Shown here one piece after another: positions 1 to 11,713 of a stretch of DNA of 64,000 nucleotides (position 1 is its first letter; each line of letters begins with the position of its first letter). The DNA lies in assembly GCA_000442125.1 (NCBI GenBank), contig KE546969.1:372001-436000 (forward strand), in the 5' to 3' direction. The DNA comes from Opeltia flavorubescens (lineage: Eukaryota; Ascomycota; Lecanoromycetes; Teloschistales; Teloschistaceae). The position numbers were made by a program, and so were the translations under genes. Below the pieces are notes generated by a model, which made no database searches, was not told the DNA's origin, and was given only the letters and a program-made list of their open reading frames with translations.

Positions 1-208
1 TTGCGCGCCTCCATTTTCAATGGACCCACTGCCACATCTGATCGCGCTGCGCAACTGAGGTATTATCATCCTCTCGGGCATTTTTTGTGCTTCTTTTTTG
101 CCCATCATCTTGCATGTACATTGTACCTTCTCTTTTCCTGGTATCAATGTTGAAGATCCGTGTTACCAAGCCTGTTGATCAATCGGAGGAGTGAGCAGGT
201 CTCCCAAT

Positions 209-2214
209 ATGGCCGACTATCCTGCTGAAAAGGTAAGCCTTGGAACAGCATCTCATGCCGTTGGGCTATGCTAAAGTCACGACAGCAATTGCCTGCCCCG
301 CGGCTGGATTACGAAGGGCTGGAGCTGGATACTCGAGCAGGAGATGGCGCAGACAAACATCTTGATCATACCAAGCCGCTGCCAGACTTGCGGAAATGGC
401 AGCAGGACGAGGATAACAACCGTTATCTCAATGAGAAGCAGATGATTCAGGCCCATGAAGTGCCTCAGGCGTCACCAACATCTCCACAATCGAGCATGGG
501 AGTGCTATCACCTCATGATGCGAAAGCGAAAGGTCTTGCGTCTCCCATGGGCTCACCCCCGGAACCTCGAGCTCGGAGGATCTGTGGTCTCCGGAGGGGT
601 GTATTCTGGTTGTTGTTCGGGATCGTTCTGGCAGTCATTATCGTTGCAGCGGTCGTGGGTGGTGTCGTTGGAGGTACTCGACACTCCTCAAATTCCGGAG
701 ACAAATCTGCTTCTGGAGGCAAACCTCCAGCTTCCCTCAACATCCCCGCCCAGTGAGTTAAGACCAGACTCCGTTGGCCCACTGCTGCAGGCTGACTAGT
801 CGCTTGTTAGGCCGGGCGATGTAGTCAGTGCATCTCCCCTCAACGTGATCTCCCACAATGGCAATAGTTCAGGAACGCCAGAGAGTGCACAGGTCTTCCG
901 CGTCTATTATCAATCCGTTCTCGGCAACGTTAAAGAAGCTGTGAAGTTCGGTCTTGATACCGAATGGAGTGCTGCCACGTAAGAATTCTCCGCTCGTTGA
1001 ATAAGATATTTGTCTGGACCAAATCAGCTAAATTGCAAAGGCCCATATTCACCGATGCTATCAACAATACCGGGCTTGCCACGACCGTTTATATGAATAA
1101 TTCAGCACCAGAGGTACTCATTTCCCTATATTACACCAAAACCGTAGCTGACTCGTCTTTACCGACAGGGACAAATATTCTATGTTGGTGTGAATGGCTT
1201 GCTTCAGGAAAAACGAAAGAACTACAACGACAAGAATTACTGGTTACCCGGCTCTTTGAATGCTAAGAACATCAAGATGGTCGGTAATATATCTTTGCCA
1301 GCTGACAGCAAGACCAAAGATCCTGTCAATCAATTTGATAGTTACAGGATTGCCGCAGTCTACTCTGAGCATTACTGGACTGGTGCTGGGACTCGCATCT
1401 TCTATCATGCCTCGGCGAACAACGGCTCGTGGGTACAGGAATGGATCTGGACAAAAGCGACGGATGAGTGGCGCATCGGCCAAGCCATACCGAACGTCTA
1501 CCCTAGTTCCCATATCGCGGCCACAGTCGATGAACAGAACAGGCTTCTACGTCTCTATTTTTCAACCGGCGGCTTGACTCTGCAGGAAGTGTGGCTCAAT
1601 GTATCTGACCCTAACGCCATCTACAACGACGGTAAGCCCTAACCCCCCGATGTCCTCTCCTGATCAGCATCCGTCCCAACTCCGAACTAATATCGTGACA
1701 TCAAACAGGCTTCTCCCTCTCCAACTTCCTCCCAGATAACAACGCCGAACTAACGGCAACCTCCCTCAACGGCACCGTCTACCTCTACCACCCCTCCAAC
1801 ATCGGCGAAATCGGCGTCCGCGAACTCATCGTCTCCGGCGTCCCCGCTTCCATCGGCCTCCTCTCAAACTCCCCCCAGGAATCCTACAATCTCTCCGAAC
1901 CACTCGTTGCTCGCCCCTCCTTGACTTCCCGGGAGGGAACATCCCCTTACCAACCCCTCGGCGCGGGCGTAACTACGGTCAAAAACCTGAAGGGGGGACC
2001 ACAGGTTTTCGTCTTCTGGGCGGATCAGGTTACGGGTAATTCTCCAGCAAGCGAGGGGAGTGTGACGGGGTATAATTCTCTGCAGCAGAGTGGTCGGGCT
2101 GTGGTGGGGGGCAGCTGGGATGGGGGGGATGGGGTTACGATTCCGTTGGGGAGTTCGGATTCTTATCCGGAGAATAATACGAGGAGGAAGAGGTGGGTGA
2201 GGTGGATGCGGTGA
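209..2214 (+). CDS. Membrane-anchored fucose-specific lectin-like beta-propeller protein
   Basis: Six exons (209-232, 286-752, 811-978, 1041-1113, 1169-1631, 1709-2214) join in frame to about 565 residues. The first ~110 residues are polar and Pro/Ser-rich. A basic RRICGLRRG patch precedes a single strong transmembrane helix (FWLLFGIVLAVIIVAAVVGG), with no cleavable signal peptide, so a type II orientation with the C-terminus outside is inferred. After a Ser/Gly linker the rest has repeated WxxD/G-type strands like those of the fungal fucose-specific lectin (AAL-type) propeller family, for example FYVGVNGLLQEKRK and TRIFYHASANNGSW. Sugar binding is inferred from fold resemblance only; I could not assign every blade. 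The start ATG is followed by eight codons and then a 53-base intron. Family assignment is fairly sure, ligand unknown. Confidence 0.8.
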
Positions 2215-2896
2215 TTAAAGAGATGAAGAGAAGGGGTTTGGGAGTGGGAGGATTTGATGATGACAGGGAATAGAGCTTACGAGGGTATGTAATGGCGGAA
2301 AGAGGGAAAAAACGAATGTGTGTAAGACTGGTCTATTTTCATTTCATCTTGGGACTGGGCTGGGGAGCGGGCGATGATACCATATTTCGAGGGTCTTTCA
2401 AGGGGTGGATGCTGTATATATGGCTTCGAGATTTTTTTTTCCTGCTGGGAGGCCTTAGAGGCGTAGGTGGCTGGATGGTATACAATTCTTGTTATAGTTT
2501 AGTTTTTTTGGTGGTAGGGAATTAAATGATTTTTTTACCTACGTAGTGCGGTGTTTGGTTATAAGAGTGGGCTTTGCTACTAGAGGGAAGGATTTGGGCT
2601 TCCTAATATAACGTCTCTTCAGGTGATTTAGGGAGAACCAATGACGGGCGATATTCGAGCTGCAAGAAGGATAGTGGAGTTTCGAGATGGCGATGGCGAT
2701 AATATTCACAATATTGTTCTACTTTTAGATGGATAATTTTATTCCAGCGTCATTATATTGGAGGACCCTGCATTATTATTTTAGTGGAGAGAATATTACC
2801 TGCTATGCGTTAATAGCAAACCCTTGGCCCAGCAATCATTACACCTCATCCATTCCAAATAACGCCATCATAACCTTCATGTCTCACAACATGTCA
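2215..2896. other. Convergent intergenic region, lectin-like / PDC 3' ends
   Basis: This is the 3' flank shared by two genes pointing towards each other. It is T-rich on the plus strand, with runs such as the T8 near 2433 and GGTGG-rich low-complexity stretches. The short open frames have no protein-like composition. I see no RNA gene or repeat. Confidence 0.6.
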
Positions 2897-4795
2897 TTAC
2901 TGCTTCGCATTCGTTCTCGCACTAGCTTCCGCCGTCAATTTCAACGCCTTTGGTGCATCCTCCTTTGGCATATACAGCTCGACAAATTGAAGCACCTCGG
3001 CTTTTGCAAAAGTCTGATCGTTGAATAAGTCCTCTGCTTCTTGTTTATTTTTGACTTGGTAGGTTTTGCTGTTCTTTGGTGTGCCGCCAAAGACGGAGAT
3101 GAGGTCTTTGTATTTCCACTCGGAGATGTCATTGTAGGCGGCATCCATGCCGTGAATGTAGCGCTCGATTGTGTAGCCTTCGTTGCAGATGACGAAGCTA
3201 GTAGGGGGAGAGTGATGTCAGTCCAACGAATTCAAGAAAAGAAAGGATGGAAATCATGGGAATTAGAAACCTACATGATGGGCTTGAGGTTTTGTCGGAT
3301 CATGGTGCTGACTTCTTGGGCTGTCAATTCGAACGAGCCATCGCCGACGAAGAGAATAGTTCGGCGGTTACCAGTTTCCTTCGCTGCTAGAGCTGCCCCT
3401 TGACAAGCGCCGACGGAATATCCTATGGAGCCCCAGAGGACTTGAGACAACGCGAGAACACCTTCTGGGAATTTGGTTTCCCAGATACCGAAGTTGGCCG
3501 TACCTGTCTCAGTGATGACGATATCTTTAGGTTGCAACCACTGTCCGACTCTAGGCCAAAGCCAATCGTGAGTAATTGCTTGATCGGTTGAGATCTTTTT
3601 GTGCTCAGTAGCAATGTTGTTTGTAGGTTTAGGACCTGGTTGGACGTTGAGCTTCCCCATTTTTGCGACAATTTTCTTCAAAACGCCTTGCATGCGGACG
3701 CCAGGGTATTCTGAATACTTTACGCGGATGTAGCTGCTGTGAAAGTCGATTGTGGAGAGTTGGCTAACGCGGTATGTGAAGCCTGCAGTGTTGAAATCCG
3801 ATTTGATGGCGCCGATGCTGAGGATAAGGTCAGATGACTCGACACGCTCTCGTACACCTTCGTTGCTGCCGTCACCAGCGTAGACACCGCCGTAATTTGG
3901 CAGCGCTTCATTGACCGCCCCCTTTCCCATTGGAGCAACAAAGGTTGGAAGGTCCGATTTCTCGATGAGCTCATGAACTTCGTCGACAACTCTATGTCTT
4001 TGGGCGCAAGCGTCAACGAGAATTATCGGATTCTTCGCTGCATGAAGGTATTTCAAAACTACGTCAACAACATAGTCTTCCTTTTCGGTTTCGTTGGGAG
4101 GATGATTCAAATCAATTGGTGTCTTGAGTCTCTCCCCTTCGACCTTCTTCTGGACCATATCTGTTGGCAAAGTGATATAGACAGGTCGGGACTGGACCCA
4201 GCATTCTCGAATAGCGTTGTCGATCAAAGTAGCAGCTTCGTGAGGGTCATTCAATTTCGCCATTGCACAGGAAATATTCTTGCTCATCTCGGAGAAGACT
4301 TCGAAGTTCCCATTGCCTAGCGTATGATGAAGGAGCATTCCATCTTTCTGCGAAAGAGTCGAAGGGGTGCCGACGATATGAACGATAGGGACATATTCGG
4401 AATAGCCGCCAGCAATGGCATTGAGAAGACTCAACTCGCCGACACCAAAGGTGGTAACCACGGCTGAGATGCCTTTGACTCGAGCATATCCATCTGCCGC
4501 GTAGCCTTTGGCATGATCAGTCTAGACCTAAGCAAGCATTACACTGTGGATACCTGCGTTGAGTTCATTGACGTTGCCCACCCAGTTTAGGCCACATTTA
4601 GGAATGTAATCCAAAGCCACCTGATAGATATCAGCTTAGAGCTTCAAGATATAGGTTGAATGAAGGAAGTACCAGATTATAATCTCCTGGGACACCATGA
4701 ACTCCTCGAACTCCTACTTCATGGAGCCTTCGAAAAAGATATTCGGCAACATCGACGGGACTTTTGAGAGCTGATGTTCGAATGTCTGAAGCCAT
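2897..4795 (-). CDS. PDC1: Pyruvate decarboxylase (ThDP-dependent)
   Basis: Converts pyruvate to acetaldehyde and CO2 in the cytosol, the first committed step of ethanol fermentation. Four exons on minus (4673-4795, 4554-4620, 3275-4505, 2897-3197) give 573 residues, the usual length. The order is the Pyr domain with GVPGDYNL and the activating glutamate E60 in NELNAG; the two catalytic histidines H123-H124 in LLHHTLGNG; a middle domain; and a PP domain with [19 protein letters not shown] followed by CNEGYTIE, the cofactor Mg/diphosphate motif and catalytic Glu. The start was placed at MASDIRT because fungal PDCs begin just before [12 protein letters not shown]; an in-frame ATG 63 bases upstream would only add a non-conserved leader. 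It faces the Lgl/Sro7 gene across 328 bases. Confidence 0.95.
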
Positions 4796-5123
4796 TGCAA
4801 GATAGGGTTCGAAGATGTTCCAATATCCTGGGAATAGAACTTGTTGTCGTAGACCCAATATCCATCACTATGAGCGCAGGTGGAGGAAATAAAGCCGGAG
4901 GTAGGCGGCAAGGTGCTCCGATATGACGTCTGCAAATATTGCTGAACGGCAGATCGACGGCTAACACAGCTTGTCGAGCTTGTCACGCTAGTGAGAATGC
5001 GGATCTCGGGTGTGCCTTCTACTTCTGGACATATATCTTGGAAGGCTAGTTGGATGAGAGTATCCACAGTATTAGCAGCCTTGGGTCATAGCATGTGAGA
5101 CGAAATGCTGGAAGCTCTTCCAT
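4796..5123. promoter_or_regulatory. Divergent promoter region between PDC (-) and Lgl/Sro7 (+)
   Basis: Only 328 bases separate the two start codons, so both 5' leaders and promoters must fit here. An extra upstream ATG (about 5105) precedes the Lgl start on plus. I see no clear TATA box. Confidence 0.5.
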
Positions 5124-8100
5124 ATGGCACATCTTCTCCGTGGCAAACAAGCCGGCGTTCAACGGGACTTCTCGGCAGGACTAGACCCTCAGCTATTCGC
5201 TATTGATGAGGTACCCTATAGATCCATATCAAGGGTAATAGCAATAATCGGCTGACAGTATCAAAGGTAACCCGTTATGGCATAAACTCTCAGATCAGCT
5301 GCCTAGCATACGATCCTGTCCAGTCTCTTCTTGCTGTTGGGACAAATGACACTCAATATGGGGGCGGGCAAATCTACTTGTTTGGACAATCTCGCGTTTC
5401 TGTAAAACTCCCTTTACCAAGAAAAGCTTCTGTTAGAGCAATCCATTTCGTCGCAGACAAGCTTGTTAGTGTCGATTCCAAGAACGAAGTTTCTGTTTTC
5501 TCTCTAGAAACCGCTCGCATCCTAGCATCTTACACACCACCTGGAGGGGTGACTGCCGTGGTCACAGACCCGACATTGGATTTTGCGCTCATCGGACTCC
5601 AGAATGGTGTGTAAATACGTACGGTGTATGTTGAGCCATGCCCAGTGCTGAAGTAATTTCAAGGAGACATTGTCGCCTACGACTTGGACCGGCAAAGCCC
5701 GGCACCTTTGAAAATACCGAATTTATGGAAGCAACAGTATCCGAAGGCTCGACCTACCCCAGTCGTTACTCTGGCATTCCATCCTCGTGATATTGGAACC
5801 TTCCTGATCGGTTATGGTGAAGGGGCTGTCATCTACTCCTTCAAGACTGACAAGCCTCTTAAATTCTTTCGATATGAAATACCGCCTGGCGCACAGGGCG
5901 GCGATTCGGATCCTACTGCAAATAATATCTCTAGATATCCTCGTTTGACGCAGGCCGTATGGCACCCAACTGGCACATTTGTTCTAACAGGACATGAAGA
6001 CTCGAGTCTAGTGATATGGGATGCCAAAGACGGCCGAAAGATCCTAGCCCGCACTATTCAAAATGTCAATCTAAGTGAACGGGGAGGAGCCGCAGAAGGT
6101 CTTGGTTCCACGCGAGGTACTTTTGCTCTGAAATGTCCACTCTTCCGCATAGCTTGGTGTTGCAAGGAGAATCCCGACGATACTGGTATCCTCATTGCTG
6201 GTGGAACATCTACCACATCGCTTGAGAAAGGGCTTACATTCATCGATCTGGGACAAACACCTGTTTATGCAACATCATCTTGGCAGATTCTATCACAGCA
6301 TTTCGAGAAGCCGAGACGGNAGCATACTCTTCCTACACCACCCAGTGCAGAAGTTGTCGATTTCTGTCTTATCCCGAGAAGATCTCCTCACTATGTCGGT
6401 TCACATGATCCCATAGCTGTTATTGCATTGCTCTCATCTGGAGAAATCGTGACACTCAGTTTTCCCTCTGGCCACTCAATCAACCCTACCAACCAACTTC
6501 ACGTCTCCTTAGGCTACGTGCATCCCTTCATCAACCGTATAGAACTTGCGTACGTTGATCGTACACGTTGGCTCGGTATGGTGGAGAACCGCTCTAAGGG
6601 TCCCCCAATCCTGAAAGGAGGAGCTGAAGCAAAACACCCTATGATGCGGTTTGCCAACAGAAATGTCATACAAGCTGCGCACGCCGATGGCACTGTCCGT
6701 CTGTGGGATGTCGGTCACGGCGATGAAATAGAGAACCAGAAAATGCTGCAAGTGGATGTCGCGAGAGCTGTGGGACGATCAAATGATGTGGATGTCTCGA
6801 AGATGTCTATGGCTGGCGCCACTGGGGAGCTTGCTGTAGGTCTACGGGCGGGCGAGGTCATGGTTTTTACATGGGGCTACAACAAGAATAGCGGCAAAGA
6901 TGTACATCATGTTGAAGCTAAGAGTTTTGGTCTCGAATCGATCAAAGATCGGGCAGAGCCAAGTGTCAAGGAAGGTCTACACCCTCTAACAATGTTCCGA
7001 GGCCAAGGGCAAGTCACAGCACTGAAGGTGAGCGATGTAGGCTTCATCGCTGCTGGCTTCCAACAGGGTGGTCTTGCTGTCATTGATCTTCGGGGACCTG
7101 CCGTCATCTACCAGATTGGATTAGACGAACTTTCGGGCCAAAGCAGATCTGGCAGTATTCGAAGAAGAAATAGTCATACCCAGCAAAAGGCTGAGTGGCC
7201 AACATGCATCGAATTCGGTGTCATGAGCCTCGAAGGTGATGGTATGTATCTTTTTTGAGAGCTTCACACACCTGCTGACTCTTCGGCATAGACTACTCCA
7301 GTATCTTACTCTTCGTTGGATCCAACCTTGGGCGACTGGCGACTTTCAAACTACTCCCCGGATCACATGGCGGATATAGCGTCAGCTTTGTTGGTTCAAC
7401 TACCTTGGAAAGCCAAATAATAACGATTGCGCCTCTCGATTCTGAACTCGGAGACCCTGCTGCAGCAACCCAGACTGCCGTTGCAGGTCTCCGAGATGGT
7501 CGCAGGATCGATGGAGTCCTTCTGGTTGTAACGACATCAGGCGTCAAAGTGTTCCGGCCACCATCAGCCAAAGGCGCTCATAAGACTTGGGATGACGTTT
7601 TCTGCGATGCTGCAGCGGTCTTTCGATACCAAGCTGCAGGCTACGCTTTGCTGGGTCTGTTTGGAGATGGCACTGCTAAGACGTACTCAATCCCTGCTTT
7701 AAAGCAGATTGCTTCAGCAAACATTAGCCATGTCCTCGACGTAAGGCGACTATCAGAGGCCATCATTACACCTACTGGGGATATCCTTGGCTGGACTGGC
7801 CCATCCGAGGTTGCATTGCTGAATGTGTGGGGAACTGGTAGTGATCTGTAAGTCTTCGTTTCTACAACTGAATTGACGTAACTCGTCGCTGAGGCTACGA
7901 GTAGTACGCGATCTCTGGACAAGCTCTTCAACGTCGAAGCTCTCATCCCTCCTAGACCAACAATCTCGAACGTGGAGTGGATGACCGGGACACTGCACGT
8001 CACGCCTTCGGATATCGATGCTTTGAGTAAGTCCAGAACGGCCTTAAGAAGTCCTTATCCCGGAAATCGTAGTCTGATGTCTCCAGTTGGCGGGCCTAAC

Positions 8101-8446
8101 CGGCCACCCTCGAAACGGATGATAGAACAACGACGAGCAGAAGAGGAGCAACAACGCACAATGAAGCGATCTGCAGCAGCAGGATCCTCTTCCTCCGAGA
8201 AAGAGGAAGAGGGATACTGGGCCTACATGCAACGACAGATGCAGGAACGCACGCAGAATCTCAATATCATGGGAGACTCGATGGATCGTGTCGAGGAAAA
8301 CAGCTCAAACTGGGCTGACGATGTCAACAAGTTTGTCAGCAAGCAGAAGAAGAAGGCTGTTATGGGGTGTAAGTTTCTCATGGTTTTTCCTTTGACAAGT
8401 GTATCGCTGATGAGATGTAGTTGTGGGAAGCAAACTTGGATTTTAA
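5124..8446 (+). CDS. SRO7: Lgl/Sro7/tomosyn family WD40 protein with SNARE-like tail
   Basis: Seven exons (5124-5210, 5267-5606, 5664-7241, 7292-7847, 7905-8026, 8087-8368, 8421-8446) give about 996 residues, as expected for the family. The protein begins MAHLLRGKQAG. It carries two WD40 propellers (for example the HPTGTFVLTGHEDSSLVIWD blade) and the conserved IPPRPTISN and GGPNRPPSKRM segments. Residues ~938-985 (YWAYMQRQM...VSKQKKKAVMG) look like an R-SNARE/synaptobrevin heptad motif, as in tomosyn. Sro7/Lgl proteins bind plasma-membrane t-SNAREs and the exocyst in polarised secretion; that role is transferred from the family. One unknown base near 6320 makes a single residue ambiguous but does not shift the frame. 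The fifth intron is 60 bases with no in-frame stop, so retention would add 20 residues. Confidence 0.93.
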
Positions 8447-8606
8447 AGCATTTCATTTCTGATTTAATCATACATGACCTACAGCCACGAGCATTAGGTG
8501 AATCTGTCTGCCCACTTTTACATTTCTCAAAACATCCATCAAGAACCGTCCAGAGCCACGACCATTACTTCCATTAAATCCGCCTTCCTAGTATTTGCAC
8601 CCCTTT

Positions 8607-8655
8607 CCTTCTCACTACTACCGCCCCCTTCCCTTCTCACTACTACCGCCCCCTT
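8607..8655. repeat. Tandem duplication of a 25-base pyrimidine-rich unit
   Basis: Two adjacent copies of CCTTCTCACTACTACCGCCC plus CCTT, period 25, lie between the 3' ends of two convergent genes. The second copy overlaps the last codons of the minus-strand orphan gene. Probably a local slippage duplication. Confidence 0.8.
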
Positions 8656-9020
8656 CCCACATTACCCACCACACTCCCCCAAACCCTCACACACTGCGTC
8701 CAAACCTCCCCCACCAACTCCCGCTGCTCATCCCTCAATTCCTTCCTCCTAGCCATCCATCTCCGCTGCTTCTCCGCAATCTCCTCCCCGCCACCCTTGT
8801 TCAGTCTCTGTGTCGCGACATTGATCTTCAAGTTTAGCTGGTTGATCTCAGGGTCGAATTCCCGGTTAATGGCGGCTTCTTGCCCGCGGGCGGACTCCCA
8901 CATGCAAGGATGGCAGGGGTGAGGGAGGGTGCAAGGCGGGAAGGGGTGAGAGGGGGTGGGGCGCATGTAGTGGGGGACGAAGGTGGAGGTGTGGTGGCAG
9001 GAGAAGAGTGTTGTTGACAT
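8643..9020 (-). CDS. Small hypothetical protein, 125 residues
   Basis: Single exon on minus. The start chosen is the ATG in a strong context (CAAAAAATG) giving MSTTLFSCHH. The open frame extends further upstream to about 9290, but that part is Ser/Thr/Pro/His-rich and reads like a 5' leader. Residues ~12-45 have closely spaced Cys and His (CTLPHPCHPCMWES), possibly a metal-binding knuckle. The C-terminal half is charged and helical (DPEINQLNLKINVATQRL, RRWMARRKELRDEQREL), suggesting a short coiled coil. I do not recognise a family. It is convergent with the Lgl/Sro7 gene, with 196 bases between the stop codons. Confidence 0.55.
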   Translation of the reverse strand: MSTTLFSCHHTSTFVPHYMRPTPSHPFPPCTLPHPCHPCMWESARGQEAAINREFDPEINQLNLKINVATQRLNKGGGEEIAEKQRRWMARRKELRDEQRELVGEVWTQCVRVWGSVVGNVGRGR

Positions 9021-10002
9021 TTTTTGTTTTTGGGAGGGGTGTAGGTTGTGGAAGGTAGGATGAGAGGTGGAGGTGTGATTTTGATTTCGAGACTGCAGGT
9101 GTGGTTGATAGGATGGTGTTTTGTAGTAAGTGAGTAAATGGTTTCTTTGTTGGCAAGAAGAAGATGATTGTATTCTGGCTTTGTTTGCTCTTGGAGTGGG
9201 TTTTTGCTTGTCTGGTAGGAGAAAGAAAGGTCGAGGAGAAGGAAAGAGAGAGCTTGATATAGGGGAGATGTAACAGGAAATATGGGTCATAGTGAAAGTT
9301 ATGAAAGGAATGATGATGAAGAAGTTTGTAACTGTTAGAGATTCGTTGGGGTTTGTGATACAGAGGTTAATGGAAAGGGGTGAAGAGAACAGGGGTTAAA
9401 AATAGTGTTCATTGCTTTGCTATGCTATAAAATTGGAGATTCGTCAGAGGATATTGATGAGACAAGCTGAAATTTATCATTGCCTGTATATACTACGTTG
9501 TAAGTGAAGTCCTTCCGACAATTTTGTTACATGAGCGATGTCATTGTGGCATTTTGTTGAGAGCTGTAATCATGAGATATGTTGTTCACTCAACGACTGT
9601 TGGAAAATTTTACCTGCAAATTTCAATCAAGGTGTTTCAACGGCCCGTTCCAAGTTTTTTGACTAGTAAAATGAATCCAGGAATGGATGACGGAGAAGGA
9701 AGGACAGCATGTGAACGAGTTTCTCGGATTTGCTTCATCAGGGGCCATTGGAACTTTGTCGTGAATAAATTGTCATCGATTCTGCTTTCCGTATTTCAAG
9801 CTCAGTCCAAAACAACCGAGTAGGCAAATGTAGTTGACGGACTTCTCAAGCTGAGTGACGCAAGGGAATATTGGACGAGATGAGAAAGCCAAGTATCTTT
9901 CTACCGCGTAATATGCTTGGGAGATCTGACCTGCCTATGCAACGCCTGGAGTACCAATAGCCGCCATAACTCATACTCAACAATATTGCCGAGTTCTCCG
10001 CC
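9021..10002. other. Intergenic region upstream of the small orphan and downstream of ASF1
   Basis: No supported gene. The first ~400 bases are the purine-rich promoter and leader of the minus-strand orphan. The remainder is mixed sequence up to the ASF1 stop. A short plus frame (9524-9823) has no conserved features. Confidence 0.5.
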
Positions 10003-11043
10003 TTAATGTACCATTACTTCTCCCTGGTGCTGTCCCTGAATAGCCGGCTCGTTACCCGCCCCAGTTTGTGCGGTATCATCTCCCATGTCCATATCCTCGT
10101 CCGCCTCTCCTTCCACTTCTTCCTCTTCAATATCTTCCTCCTCACTTCCACTGCTTTCAGCCTCAAGATCTTCACTGCCAGCATCAGACTCCTCGCCTTC
10201 AGCTTTGGCTGCAGCTGGGCCAGCTGTGTCTTCGGCGCCTCCCATATCCTCGTCTTCTTTATCGTCTTTCGCACCTTCGGCGATCTCGGCTTCGGCTTCG
10301 GCCGCTTCGAGCTCTGCTTCTTCAGCCCCATACGCTGTGCCGTCGTCTTCGACAGCGTCTGCTTCGGGCTGCTCTGGCGGGAATTCTGCAGGTGCAGAAT
10401 CTTCAGTGTCCCTATCAAGCCATCAGCATCCCCGCTTGAGCTAGCCAAGATTGCCAAATACACATACCATTTGATAGCAAATCTCGTCACTCTCGGTTTC
10501 TCTGCTAGGATGTTCCTCCTTACCTTCTCAATGACCGGCTTTGCGGGAGGATCGTCATTCATTTCTTCATTATCGTATTCATTATTGACGTAATAGCCAA
10601 CGCGAACAAATTCCCTGTCATCGTAACTGCAGGAGAGCAGGATCACGGTCACGCCAAGAATTTCGGAGGTAGGTATTCGTTTGAGATCGGGAGAATCGGC
10701 CTCAAAAATGAATTTGTTAACGCCAACTGGAATAGGCCCTACGAGAAGCGAGTCGAGTTCCTGATCATGTTCAGACCTAGCTTGAGGGTCAGACGACATG
10801 GGATCACTGGTGTAGGCAGAGATTTTAATTGGGAACTTACGAGGTTGCAGATCCAACATAGGTCAATTTCCATTCAAGATCTGATTCCAGATGTCAGCGT
10901 CTGATACCTGGAATTCTGTCCGTAGGGATGCCACCTTTTTGTAGTGTCTCGAGACATTCGAAGGTGATCTCAAACTGGTATTTGGCATCAAAAGGTGCCG
11001 GATTGTTAAGTATCTTGACACCGAGTAGTGAGACTACAGACAT
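10003..11043 (-). CDS. ASF1: Histone H3-H4 chaperone ASF1
   Basis: Four exons on minus (10935-11043, 10841-10880, 10468-10776, 10003-10411) give 288 residues. The N-terminal ~155 residues are the highly conserved immunoglobulin-like histone-binding core, starting [18 protein letters not shown] and containing [36 protein letters not shown] and [17 protein letters not shown]. The remaining ~130 residues are an acidic Glu/Asp/Ala/Ser tail, as in other fungal ASF1 proteins. It delivers H3-H4 dimers for replication-coupled and replication-independent nucleosome assembly in the nucleus. Exon 2 is only 40 bases long. The gene is divergent from RNA14. Confidence 0.96.
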
Positions 11044-11713
11044 TGTGGGAATGATATGGACGTTGCAATGCTCTGGGAAGGTCGGTTGGGTTTAATAGAG
11101 TCGTGGAGCAGGCTTCACTCCGTGTTGAATCAATCGAGAAAGCCTTTCCAGTCCTTGTTAGATAAAATAGAATCCGAACAGAACAATTGTGTTTGTGGTG
11201 AGCTACCAAAGTATGTAAGCTGGCTCTGTGTAGAGGCTGCTGGTTGGTAAAGTGCTTTTTACGATCGAGCGCGTCGTATAGTACGCGATGAAACATGCGG
11301 GTTGCCTGATCGAGTTAGATGGTTTCTCGTGGCGGAAGATGCCGTTCAAAGGAAGCTAACAGCCCGCATTATTTCATCAGAATTCCTATTGAAGCTGTAA
11401 ATGCCATAACAAACATTTGAAATTAATTATCCACGTCACGACTTCGCTGATGATTACTTGTCACCATCAGCTGTCTTACTGCTGGTATTTCCCCCCTACT
11501 CACAGTCACTAGATCTTGCTTCTGAAACATCCCAACAACCGACGCTCCGTGCCGAAGCAGCTAAGCGCATTTAACTCCCCATCGGGGCCTTCTACAATCG
11601 AACTCCATCCGAATACACTCAAGTAGCGATTCAAATACCCTTCGAGCATCTCCTGTTGTTGTCCACGGCAAGCTCAGGACCGCGAGGCTATCACGTGTCG
11701 GCCCCCCGCCGAA
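11044..11713. promoter_or_regulatory. Divergent promoter region between ASF1 (-) and RNA14 (+)
   Basis: 670 bases between two start codons, with no supported coding sequence inside. The RNA14-proximal part is C/T-rich, as is usual for fungal leaders. Small open frames on minus just upstream of ASF1 are leader sequence. Confidence 0.5.

Noticed and set aside
8643-9290. 215-residue version of the minus-strand orphan starting at 9290
   Set aside because: The extra ~90 N-terminal residues are low-complexity Ser/Thr/Pro/His and end at an ATG with a much better context; treated as leader.
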